Assembly: GCA_027296805.1 (NCBI GenBank)
Contig: JAPUIR010000409.1
Span: forward strand, 1 to 7,156
Length of the DNA stretch: 7,156 nucleotides
From: Chloroflexota bacterium
GTDB taxonomy: Bacteria; Chloroflexota; Dehalococcoidia; Bin125
Direction: 5' to 3'
Positions 1-6,369 of this stretch are shown here, piece after piece (the first letter of the stretch is position 1; each line of letters opens with the position of its first letter). Position numbers and translations under genes: made by a program. The notes under the pieces are model-generated. The model had not been told where the DNA came from and made no database searches. It saw only the letters and a list, made by a program, of their open reading frames with translations.

Positions 1-3
1 GAA

Positions 4-1119
4 TCACTCGAGGAGGAAGTAGTCGATATAGGATCCAGCGCCGGCGCAGCTGTCGGCAACCAGGAGCGAGACGCGCTTCGCCGTTGCGCCCGAGTTCTGG
101 ACGACTCCCTCGACGATGATCGGGGCCCGGATGCTTCCAGAAGAGATGCGCTGGATTACCAGCGGCGATGCCGCGACGAGATCCGCCTTACAGTTCCCTT
201 TGCTGGCTGAATTGAAGTAGACCACTCTGAAAGCAGTGGCGCCGGGATCAGCGTCGAACCCGAGTATCTCCATCTCGGAAGAGACCTCCACATCGGCCGC
301 GAGGAAAGCAAGCTGGCGGCCCGCGCCGGGGTTGCCCTGGGGGCCAGCGGCGCCAGTCAGGCCCACAGCCCCATCAATGCCGTCTGTGCCGTCCGAGCCC
401 GGGGTGCCATCCGCACCCTGAGCGCCATCCATGCCGTCCGCGCCATCTGCGCCCGGCGCGCCATCCATGCCATCCATGCCGTCCGCGCCATCCATGCCAT
501 CCGCGCCGTCCGCCCCATCCACGCCATCCGCGCCGTCCACGCCGTCCGCGCCGTCCGTGCCGTCGCTCCCATCAGCTCCCGCGGGGCCTGTCGCGCCCAC
601 GGGGCCGGGCGGGCCCGCAGGCCCGAAGGGACCGGGGATGCCAGTGGACCCGACGAGCGTGGTCTCTGGCTCGGACCAGGTCAGTTCGCCGTTGACGATC
701 GCCAGAACGGATCCTTCTCCGGGCTCGCCGGCAATCTTGAGATCCTCGATCCCGATCACGTTCGCGATGACTTCTTGCCGCCAGGTGATCGAACGGGAGG
801 CGCGCAGCCAGAAGACATCGTTCGTGCGCAGCTCTCGCAGGGTGCTTGCGATCCCTAGCGTGTCCGGGAGCCAGTACTGGAACTGCCCGAGTGCCGGGTC
901 CCAGCGGAAGATCGCGATCGTGGCGGACAAGAGGGCCGGCCCCAACGCATCCGCGACGGGCAACGGCGGCCCGAGATACACGAGGTTGTTGAACCCGGGA
1001 TGGATCTCGCTAAAGAGCGCGTCGTCGTCGTCGGCCTGGGCGACCATTACGGCCATCGCCAGGCCGCAGAGGATGAGCCCCAGCGCGATCGGCATGAGCC
1101 ACAACCGTCGGACGTGCAT
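4..1119 (-). CDS. Exported Asp-rich collagen-like protein with N-terminal Trp-rich domain
   Basis: The protein has 371 residues and four visible parts. Residues 1-29 are a Sec-type signal peptide: HVRR, then a hydrophobic stretch, then an AQA site before DDDD. Cys18 lies inside the hydrophobic stretch without a good lipobox, so a lipoprotein is unlikely. Residues 34-115 form a Trp-rich domain with HPGFNNLVYLG, PVADAL, IFRWDP and FWLRAS. I recognise this pattern from secreted Chloroflexota proteins; its function is unknown. Residues 157-267 contain Gly at every third position, 37 triplets without interruption, opening with Pro-rich triplets (GIP, GPF, GPA, GPP) and then mostly G-X-Asp. Residues 268-371 form a probably beta-rich domain with two Cys (310 and 358) that could pair in a disulfide; it may start trimer assembly, which is inference. 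The ATG start is supported by GAGG eight bases upstream and by the signal peptide. A role in the envelope, adhesion or matrix is likely but unproven. Confidence 0.85.
   Translation of the reverse strand: MHVRRLWLMPIALGLILCGLAMAVMVAQADDDDALFSEIHPGFNNLVYLGPPLPVADALGPALLSATIAIFRWDPALGQFQYWLPDTLGIASTLRELRTNDVFWLRASRSITWRQEVIANVIGIEDLKIAGEPGEGSVLAIVNGELTWSEPETTLVGSTGIPGPFGPAGPPGPVGATGPAGADGSDGTDGADGVDGADGVDGADGADGMDGADGMDGMDGAPGADGADGMDGAQGADGTPGSDGTDGIDGAVGLTGAAGPQGNPGAGRQLAFLAADVEVSSEMEILGFDADPGATAFRVVYFNSASKGNCKADLVAASPLVIQRISSGSIRAPIIVEGVVQNSGATAKRVSLLVADSCAGAGSYIDYFLLE
319..651 (-). repeat. Nine-base tandem repeat encoding 37 Gly-X-Y collagen triplets
   Basis: The region codes for Gly at each third residue from 157 to 265 of the collagen-like protein. 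The inner part (about 373-579, residues 181-249) is the most regular: 23 triplets, of which 20 carry Asp in the Y position (GAD, GMD, GVD, GTD, GSD, GID) and three do not (GAP, GAQ, GTP). At DNA level it is a chain of similar 9-base units such as GGCATGGAT and GGCGCGGAC. Because the unit is a multiple of three, slippage would change length without breaking the frame. The Pro-bearing flank toward the N-terminus (GIP to GPA) is less repetitive at DNA level. Confidence 0.9.
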
Positions 1120-1299
1120 CTTGGTCGCCTCGCTCTATCGGTTGTCCATCGAGCAACGCGCACTTTACGAATTTTGACGCTCAGGCGATCACTTATCATG
1201 TAAATGGATCGACCTTGAACTATCTTCTCTCGGCATTGAGTAAGATCGGATCGAGCGCGGACAGAGCCCCCGAAGAGCAACGGGGCGAGATGCGCACTT
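1120..1299 (-). promoter_or_regulatory. Probable leader and promoter region of the collagen-like gene
   Basis: This non-coding stretch lies directly upstream of the collagen-like gene. GAGG (plus-strand positions 1128-1131) sits eight bases before the ATG and is a reasonable ribosome binding site. Positions about 1160-1245 are clearly more A/T-rich than the rest of the window, as expected of a promoter. Two weak -10-like hexamers can be read on the minus strand, TAAAGT (1162-1167) and GATAAG (1192-1197), each matching four of six consensus bases. Neither has a good -35 at standard spacing, so no promoter is assigned. A short inverted repeat, GCCCC (1266-1270) with GGGGC (1282-1286), is also present; its role is unknown. 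Confidence 0.3.
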
Positions 1300-1322
1300 G
1301 CTCCCGCTGAGGAAGCGAGAGC
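1300..1322 (-). terminator. Stem-loop just behind the S9 peptidase gene
   Basis: In the minus-strand transcript, GCTCTCGCT and AGCGGGAGC form a 9-bp stem with a five-base loop (TCCTC). One pair is G-U; the plus-strand RNA would have a C-A mismatch there, so the structure favours the peptidase transcript. It starts 11 bases after the peptidase TGA. No run of U follows (AAGUGCGC comes next), so it is not a classic intrinsic terminator. It could be a U-less terminator, a 3'-end stabiliser, or chance in a GC-rich region. Confidence 0.4.
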
Positions 1323-1333
1323 GTTGTGTTCGC

Positions 1334-3292
1334 TCAGTGCGGGAGGTTGTCGATGGGGATGGGCGCGATGTCGCCGGCGGGGTCGAAGCCGAAGATACGG
1401 CCGTAGAAGTAGAGCTCGCCTTCGAGGGCGGCCTCGATATTCTCGGCACGACGGAAGCCGTGCTGCTCGCCTTCGAAGGCGAGGTAAGCGACGGGCAGCC
1501 CCTTGGCGCGCAGCGCGTCTGCCATGCGCTCGGACTGGTCGGGCAGAACGATCTTGTCCTCGAGGCCCTGGAAGAAGGCGACGGGACAGTTGAGCTGGTC
1601 CGTGTGGTGGATGGGGGAGCGGGCGTCGTACAAGTCGCGGCGCTCAGGGAAGGGTCCGATCATGGAATCCATGTAGCGGGACTCGAACTTGTGGGTCTCG
1701 GTGGCGAGGCCCTCTGCGTCGGAGACGCCGAAGTGGCTAGCCCCCGCGGCGAAGACGTCACGGAAGGTGAGGGCGCAGAGGGTCGTCCAGCCGCCCGCGC
1801 TGCCGCCGGTGATGGCGAGGCGATTGGGATCGACATCGCCGCGCTCGACGAGGAAACGGGCGCCGTTGACGCAGTCGTCGACGTCGACGATGCCCCACTT
1901 GCCGTTGAGGCGGCGTCGATAGTCGCGGCCGTAACCGGTGCTGCCGCCGTAGTTGACGTCCAGGACGGCGATGCCGCGGCTGGTCCAGAACTGGCGCCGG
2001 AGGTTGAGGGTGTCGGAGGTGGCGCCGGTGGGACCGCCATGGCTCATGACAAGCAGGGGTGGGCGATCGCCGTCGGGGGCTTGGAAGTCGGCGTTGCGGG
2101 CTGGGTAGAAGAAGGCATGGGCGGTGAGGCCGTCTTCGGTGGGGAATTCGATCGCCTCCGGGAGGGAGAGGTCGCCCGGGTCGATCTCCACGCTGGAGGC
2201 GCGGCGCAGTTCGCGACACTGCCCCGATGCGGGGTCGTAGAGGACCACGGCCGGGGAGCGATCGGGGGCGCCGCCGATGAAGACAACACCCCCGGCGGCG
2301 GCGTTCACGGCATGGATCTCGGTGTAGGGGGTGCCGAGGTCTTGGACTTCGCCGCTCTCGAGGTCGATCGCGGCGAGTGACCAGGAGCCCTGTCTTCCGA
2401 CCGCAGCGACGGCTTGGGTTGGTGAGACGAAGGCGTAGGTGCGGGTGCCGAAGCCCCAGTGGGGCTGGCCCAACTCAGCGTCGATCTCGACGATGCGTTC
2501 GCTGCGGGTGTCGTGCTCGGTATCGGCGCGGTAGAGGTTCCACCAGCCGCTGCGGTCGGAGACGAAGTAGAGGCGGCCGTCGGGCGACCAGGCGGGCTGG
2601 AAGATCGATTCGTCGTTTGCGCCGGCCACGAGGCGGGGCGGGCCGAGGGAGCCGTCGTCGTTGACGCGGGCAAGCTTCAGCTCGGTGCCGTCCCAGGGCA
2701 TGTTGGGGTGATCCCACTCGAGCCAGGCGAGCTGGGAGCCGTCCGGGCTGAGCTGGGGCGCGGCGTAGAAGTCGCGGCCCTCGGCCAGGGTCTGGGGTTC
2801 GACGCTGGCGTCGCCGATGGCCGCGCCGATCGAGACGAGGGAGTTGACGGCCTCCGCGTCGGGGTCGCTGTGGTCCTCGCAGACGGCGATGAGGCGGTCG
2901 CGGGTGGCGTCGAAGGCGGCGTCGGCGAAGCGGAGGGGGCGTTCGGGCGTGATCGCGACAGGGGCGGAGTCTTCCGCCAGCGTCTGCCGGTAGATGCGCT
3001 GGTCCGTGAAGTTGGAAAAGTAGGCGACGCCGTCGTGGACGCAGACGGGAGCGCCGCCGTATTCGTGCACGAGGGTACGGGCGTTGTAGTCGCTCGGGGT
3101 GCAGTCGCGGGCGCCTTCGTCGTCGTGGCGGACGAGGACGTAGCGACCGGCCTCGGCGGGCCGGGTCTCGATCCAGTAGACGGCGTCGGGGGCGGGGGCG
3201 ATGTCGAGGAAGCCCACGGTCTGCGCGGTGATGAGGCGCGCCGTGATGGTGGATCGCCAGTTTCCGTAGGGGGCGGTCTGCGGCTGTGCCAC
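1334..3292 (-). CDS. S9 family prolyl-oligopeptidase-type serine peptidase
   Basis: The 652-residue protein has the full architecture of the S9 (acylaminoacyl-peptidase/dipeptidyl-peptidase type) family. Residues about 15-370 form a beta-propeller, shown by LSPDGSQLAW (181-190) and AWSPDGRLYFVSDRSGWWNLY-type blades (near 235-254). Residues about 380-640 form an alpha/beta hydrolase domain. The catalytic triad reads as Ser498 (GGSAGG), Asp579 (GLEDKIV) and His611 (EQHGF); the oxyanion region is SHGGPTG (417-423) with NYGGSTGYG (447-455). There is no signal peptide, so it should act in the cytosol on short peptides or N-blocked peptides; the exact specificity cannot be read from sequence. The GTG start is set by an AGGAGG five bases upstream and the APYGxW opening seen in relatives. 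It is divergent from PEPC and 214 bases from the collagen-like gene, so operon membership is unclear. Confidence 0.93.
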   Translation of the reverse strand: MAQPQTAPYGNWRSTITARLITAQTVGFLDIAPAPDAVYWIETRPAEAGRYVLVRHDDEGARDCTPSDYNARTLVHEYGGAPVCVHDGVAYFSNFTDQRIYRQTLAEDSAPVAITPERPLRFADAAFDATRDRLIAVCEDHSDPDAEAVNSLVSIGAAIGDASVEPQTLAEGRDFYAAPQLSPDGSQLAWLEWDHPNMPWDGTELKLARVNDDGSLGPPRLVAGANDESIFQPAWSPDGRLYFVSDRSGWWNLYRADTEHDTRSERIVEIDAELGQPHWGFGTRTYAFVSPTQAVAAVGRQGSWSLAAIDLESGEVQDLGTPYTEIHAVNAAAGGVVFIGGAPDRSPAVVLYDPASGQCRELRRASSVEIDPGDLSLPEAIEFPTEDGLTAHAFFYPARNADFQAPDGDRPPLLVMSHGGPTGATSDTLNLRRQFWTSRGIAVLDVNYGGSTGYGRDYRRRLNGKWGIVDVDDCVNGARFLVERGDVDPNRLAITGGSAGGWTTLCALTFRDVFAAGASHFGVSDAEGLATETHKFESRYMDSMIGPFPERRDLYDARSPIHHTDQLNCPVAFFQGLEDKIVLPDQSERMADALRAKGLPVAYLAFEGEQHGFRRAENIEAALEGELYFYGRIFGFDPAGDIAPIPIDNLPH

Positions 3293-3297
3293 GGGAA

Positions 3298-3303
3298 CCT
3301 CCT
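3298..3303 (-). promoter_or_regulatory. Strong ribosome binding site of the S9 peptidase
   Basis: On the minus strand this is a perfect AGGAGG, five bases (TTCCC) before the GTG at 3292-3290. It fixes the start at GTG rather than at a downstream ATG. Confidence 0.85.
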
Positions 3304-3329
3304 GCTGGCCCCGCAGCGTAGGCGACTGT

Positions 3330-3375
3330 GGCCAGCGCGGTCACGCGCGGCCCGACAGACGCGGTAGCCTGTCGG
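3330..3375. promoter_or_regulatory. Two adjacent inverted repeats in the divergent spacer
   Basis: The first (3330-3352) pairs GGCC-A-GCGCG with CGCGC-GGCC around the four-base centre GTCA, with a single bulged A. The second (3352-3375) pairs CCGACAG with CTGTCGG, seven perfect base pairs around a ten-base loop. A third, smaller palindrome, GGCGC-A-GCGCC (3374-3384), overlaps its right end. They lie between the starts of the peptidase and PEPC genes, so they are not terminators of either. They could be operators shared by the two divergent promoters or structures in the peptidase 5' leader. GC-rich sequence forms such repeats easily, so function is uncertain. Confidence 0.4.
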
Positions 3376-3390
3376 CGCAGCGCCTGGTTT

Positions 3391-3429
3391 GACGAGCAAG
3401 GCTGACGAGCAAGGCTGACGAGCAAGCTG
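3391..3429 (+). repeat. 13-bp tandem repeat upstream of PEPC
   Basis: GACGAGCAAGGCT occurs twice exactly (3391-3403 and 3404-3416), followed by a third copy identical over its first ten bases (3417-3426). A degenerate echo, TAAGCAAG, follows at 3431-3438. The array ends 33 bases before the PEPC start. TTGACG (3389-3394), a five-of-six match to a -35 box, overlaps its left edge, but no acceptable -10 is found 16-18 bases on. The period of 13 is not a multiple of three and the array is non-coding. It may be a set of regulator sites or a replication-slippage product. Confidence 0.75.
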
Positions 3430-3449
3430 GTAAGCAAGACCGAGGGAAG

Positions 3450-3455
3450 AAGGGA
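3450..3455 (+). promoter_or_regulatory. Ribosome binding site of PEPC
   Basis: AAGGGA lies seven bases before the GTG at 3463. A TGA in the same frame at 3403-3405 blocks any longer reading, and no ATG, GTG or TTG occurs in frame between that stop and 3463, so this GTG is the first usable start. Confidence 0.6.
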
Positions 3456-3462
3456 CGAAGAC

Positions 3463-6369
3463 GTGGCCACACGCGTTCCCGCCGAGGGTCCGCCCGCGAC
3501 GCCCCCACGCCGGCCCGAAGACCAGCCCCTGGCGGACGACGTACGTCGGCTGGGCGCGAGGTTGGGCCAGACAATCGCGGACTTGCAGGGGGAGGAGGTG
3601 TTCGACGCGGTGGAGGAGCTTCGCGAGCTGACGCGCCAACGGCGGGGGGCGGAGCGGGAAGCGGGGGAGGCGCTGCTGGACACGATCGTTGGGCTGGTGC
3701 AGACGTGGGACCTGCCCAAGGCGGAGGCAGTGGTGCGGTCGTTCGCGATCTATTTCCAACTCGTGAATACGGCCGAGGAGACGCATCGGGTTCGGCGCCG
3801 GATGGCGTACGAGCGGCTGGAAGACCCTGTTCCGTCTCCGCGCTCGCTGCGGGCGACCCTCGGCGCTTTGCTCGAGGCGGGGGTGGATGCCGCGGAGATC
3901 GGGGAGGGGATCCGGCGGATGTGGCTGCGGCCGGTCTTGACGGCGCACCCCACGGAATCGACCCGCCGCACGACGCAAGCGAAGCTGCAATCGGTGCACC
4001 ACGCGTTGCTACGGCGTGACGAGGAAGCGCCGGTGCGGCAAGCACTGATCGACGATCAGATCGCGATGCAGATCGAGTCGCTGTGGCAGTCGGACCAACT
4101 GCGGCATCGTCGGCCGACGGTGCTGGAGGAGGTGCGGCTGATGCTGGACGTGTTCGACCAGACGCTGTGGGAGGCCGTGCCAGGGGTAGTGGAAGAGGTG
4201 CGTCGAGCGAGCGCGGAGGTGGGGGTCGATCTGGGGGACGAGGTCGCGCCGATCAGTCTGGGCACCTGGATGGGCGGGGATCGGGACGGGAATCCGAACG
4301 TGACACCGATGGTGACCCGTCAGACGGCGTTGGTGATGAAGGAACGGGTCCTGTTGCGCTACCTGGAGGCGGTGCGCGAGCTGGTACCGGTGCTGTCACA
4401 TTCGACGCGGCGGGTGCGGATGTCGCCCGAGTTGCTGGCGAGCGTGGAGCGCGACGGCGAGTCGATGCCGCAGGTGAAGGGCCGCAACGCGGAGATCTAT
4501 CGCTACGAGCCCTACCGGCTGAAGTTGACCTACATGGCGGCGCGGCTGCAAGCGAGTCTGGCGGTGGCGCACAAGGCGCTGGATTTCGACGAGATGGCGA
4601 TGCTGCCCGGTCAGCTCGACGTGCGGGTGGCCGAGCGCGAGGCGGCGGACGATGGGCAGGCCTACGAGTCGGCGGAGGAGATGTTGTCGGACCTGATGCT
4701 GATCGCGAGCAGTCTCCTGGGGCACGGGGGGCGAGCCGCGGTGAGCCGCAACGTGCGGCCTTTGATCGATCGGGTGCGGGCCTTCGGATTCCATCTCGCG
4801 ACCCTGGACGTGCGCCAGGACGCGGCGCGCTTTTCGTCGGCGCTGAACGAGATCGCGGAGAAGAGCGCGGCGATCTCGGACGGCGGCGCCTACGGCTATC
4901 TGTCGGAGCGGGAGCGGGTGGAATGGCTGCGCGACGAACTGTCGGGGCGGCGGCCGTTGCTGCAGCCGGGCGTGGAGCTCTCCGAGGCGACGGCGGACGT
5001 GCTGGGGATGTTCGACTCGATCCGGTTCGTGCGGGAGCACACAGGGCCGCGCGGACTAGAGTCGTGCGTGGTCTCGATGACGGCGGAAGTGTCGGACGTG
5101 CTGGCCCCGATGGTTTTGGCACGCGAGGCGCAACTGCTGGGTTGGCAGGGGGACAAGTACTTCTCGCAGCTGCGGATCGTGCCGCTGTTCGAGCGGCTGC
5201 CGGACCTGCGCAACGCGCCGCGGATCATGCGCACGCTGTTCAATGACCCGGTCTATCAGCGTCAGTTGGAAGCGCACGGCGGGGTGCAAGAGGTCATGAT
5301 CGGGTACTCCGACTCGGCCAAGCGGGTGGGGATCCTGCCCGCCGCCTGGGGCCTCTATCGGGCGCAGGAGGAGCTGCTCAAGGTGGCGGAGGAGGCGAGC
5401 GTGGAGCTGGTGCTGTTCCACGGACGCGGGGGGACGGTGAGCCGGGGCGGCGGCCCATCGCACGACGCGATCCTGGCACAGCCGCCGGGGGCGGTGCGTG
5501 GGGGGATCAAGTACACCGAGCAGGGGGAGATGATCCAGTTCACCTACGGGCTGCCCGCGATTGCGCACTGGAACCTGGAGCAGTCGACGGCGGCGGCGCT
5601 GGCGCATCAGTTCACGGACTGGCGGGAGGCGGTGGAGCCCGACGACCAACGTCGCTTCCGGGAGGCGATGGACGAGCTGGCGGAGACCGCGGAGGACACC
5701 TATCGGAAGGCGATCCACGAGGACCCGCGGCTCTATCACTACTTCCAGCAAGTGACGCCGCTGGCCGAGCTGGGGCTGCTGCCGATCGGGTCGCGGCCGG
5801 CGTACCGGCCGTCGGCGGACGGGGGGCGGCAGCAGAGCATCGATGGGCTGCGGGCGATCCCCTGGGTCTTCGGCTGGATGCAGTCGCGGCACGTGCTGAC
5901 GGGATGGATGGGGGTGGGCTCGGCGCTGCACGATTTCATCGCGCAGCACGAGGATGGGCTGGCACTGCTGCGAGAGATGCGGGCGCGCTGGCCGTTCTTC
6001 GCGTCGTTCCTGTCCAACGTGGAGATGGTCTGCGCCAAAGCCGACCTCGATATCGCGCAGCACTACGTGAACAGTCTGGGAGATGACGAAGCCCCGGCGG
6101 TGTTCGGCGCGCTGCGGGCTGAGTACGACCGCACGGTGCAGGCGCTGCGAGATGTGAGCGAGGTGGATCGGCTGCTGGAGCGCAATCCGGTCCTGCGACG
6201 CTCGATCGACCTGCGCAACCCCTATGTCGATGCGCTTTCGATTCTGCAGGTGGAGTTGATCAAGCGGCGGCGCGAGGTGGGCGACGACGAGCCGGGCAAT
6301 GAGGAGCTGCTGGAGGCGATCCTGCGCTCGATCAACGGCGTGGCGGCAGGGCTGCGCAACACGGGTTAG
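3463..6369 (+). CDS. ppc: Phosphoenolpyruvate carboxylase
   Basis: This 968-residue cytosolic enzyme converts phosphoenolpyruvate and bicarbonate to oxaloacetate and phosphate, refilling the TCA cycle. Length is normal for bacterial PEPC with a slightly long, Pro-rich N-terminus (residues 1-20). Site 1 is TAHPTE (160-165) with catalytic His162. WMGGDRDGNPNVT spans 269-281. Glu577 (PLFE) and Asp617 (GYSDSAK, 614-620) match the E. coli metal ligands Glu506 and Asp543, and Lys620 matches Lys546. The mobile loop FHGRGGTVSRGG (652-663) keeps Arg655 and Arg661, matching Arg581 and Arg587. Lys859, Arg918 and Asn966 match the E. coli aspartate-inhibition site (773, 832, 881), so feedback inhibition by Asp is likely. 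The C-terminus is the standard AAGLRNTG. Two oddities: KRVG follows the site-2 Ser where KDAG is usual, and Ser660 replaces the loop Gly. The gene starts with GTG and its stop overlaps that of the convergent oxidoreductase. Confidence 0.97.
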   Translation: MATRVPAEGPPATPPRRPEDQPLADDVRRLGARLGQTIADLQGEEVFDAVEELRELTRQRRGAEREAGEALLDTIVGLVQTWDLPKAEAVVRSFAIYFQLVNTAEETHRVRRRMAYERLEDPVPSPRSLRATLGALLEAGVDAAEIGEGIRRMWLRPVLTAHPTESTRRTTQAKLQSVHHALLRRDEEAPVRQALIDDQIAMQIESLWQSDQLRHRRPTVLEEVRLMLDVFDQTLWEAVPGVVEEVRRASAEVGVDLGDEVAPISLGTWMGGDRDGNPNVTPMVTRQTALVMKERVLLRYLEAVRELVPVLSHSTRRVRMSPELLASVERDGESMPQVKGRNAEIYRYEPYRLKLTYMAARLQASLAVAHKALDFDEMAMLPGQLDVRVAEREAADDGQAYESAEEMLSDLMLIASSLLGHGGRAAVSRNVRPLIDRVRAFGFHLATLDVRQDAARFSSALNEIAEKSAAISDGGAYGYLSERERVEWLRDELSGRRPLLQPGVELSEATADVLGMFDSIRFVREHTGPRGLESCVVSMTAEVSDVLAPMVLAREAQLLGWQGDKYFSQLRIVPLFERLPDLRNAPRIMRTLFNDPVYQRQLEAHGGVQEVMIGYSDSAKRVGILPAAWGLYRAQEELLKVAEEASVELVLFHGRGGTVSRGGGPSHDAILAQPPGAVRGGIKYTEQGEMIQFTYGLPAIAHWNLEQSTAAALAHQFTDWREAVEPDDQRRFREAMDELAETAEDTYRKAIHEDPRLYHYFQQVTPLAELGLLPIGSRPAYRPSADGGRQQSIDGLRAIPWVFGWMQSRHVLTGWMGVGSALHDFIAQHEDGLALLREMRARWPFFASFLSNVEMVCAKADLDIAQHYVNSLGDDEAPAVFGALRAEYDRTVQALRDVSEVDRLLERNPVLRRSIDLRNPYVDALSILQVELIKRRREVGDDEPGNEELLEAILRSINGVAAGLRNTG

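Noticed and set aside
4..1119. Lipoprotein reading of the collagen-like protein at Cys18
   Set aside because: The residues before the Cys (LIL) do not fit a lipobox, the Cys is in the middle of the hydrophobic segment, and a good AQA signal peptidase I site follows at residue 29.
431..1177. Plus-strand 248-residue frame rich in PSAPS repeats
   Set aside because: It is the antisense reading of the collagen repeat; the Pro/Ser/Ala periodicity is the complement of Gly-X-Asp codons. It has no signal peptide or recognisable domain.
1160..1245. Small gene in the A/T-richer gap between the collagen-like gene and the peptidase
   Set aside because: Short minus-strand frames here run into the collagen-like gene in another frame, lack a ribosome binding site of their own and have Arg/Ser-rich composition. 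A leader region is the simpler reading.
1298..3367. Long plus-strand open frames antisense to the S9 peptidase (1298-2380 and 2459-3367)
   Set aside because: They are mirror frames of a GC-rich gene with G/C third positions. Their proteins are Gly/Ala/Val/Asp-rich low complexity without domains, while the minus strand gives a complete peptidase with triad and strong ribosome binding site.
3389..3417. Complete sigma-70 promoter for PEPC starting at TTGACG
   Set aside because: The -35 match is good, but the bases 16-18 further on are GC-rich repeat sequence with no -10-like hexamer.
3391..3429. CRISPR array or insertion-sequence end
   Set aside because: The units are only 13 bp, directly adjacent without spacers, number fewer than four, and no cas gene, transposase or terminal inverted repeat is near.
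4083..6063. Alternate frames inside PEPC (plus 4083-5246, minus 4253-5122 and 5056-6063)
   Set aside because: All lie inside a full-length, motif-complete PEPC and encode Arg/Ala/Gly- or Pro/His-rich low-complexity sequence.
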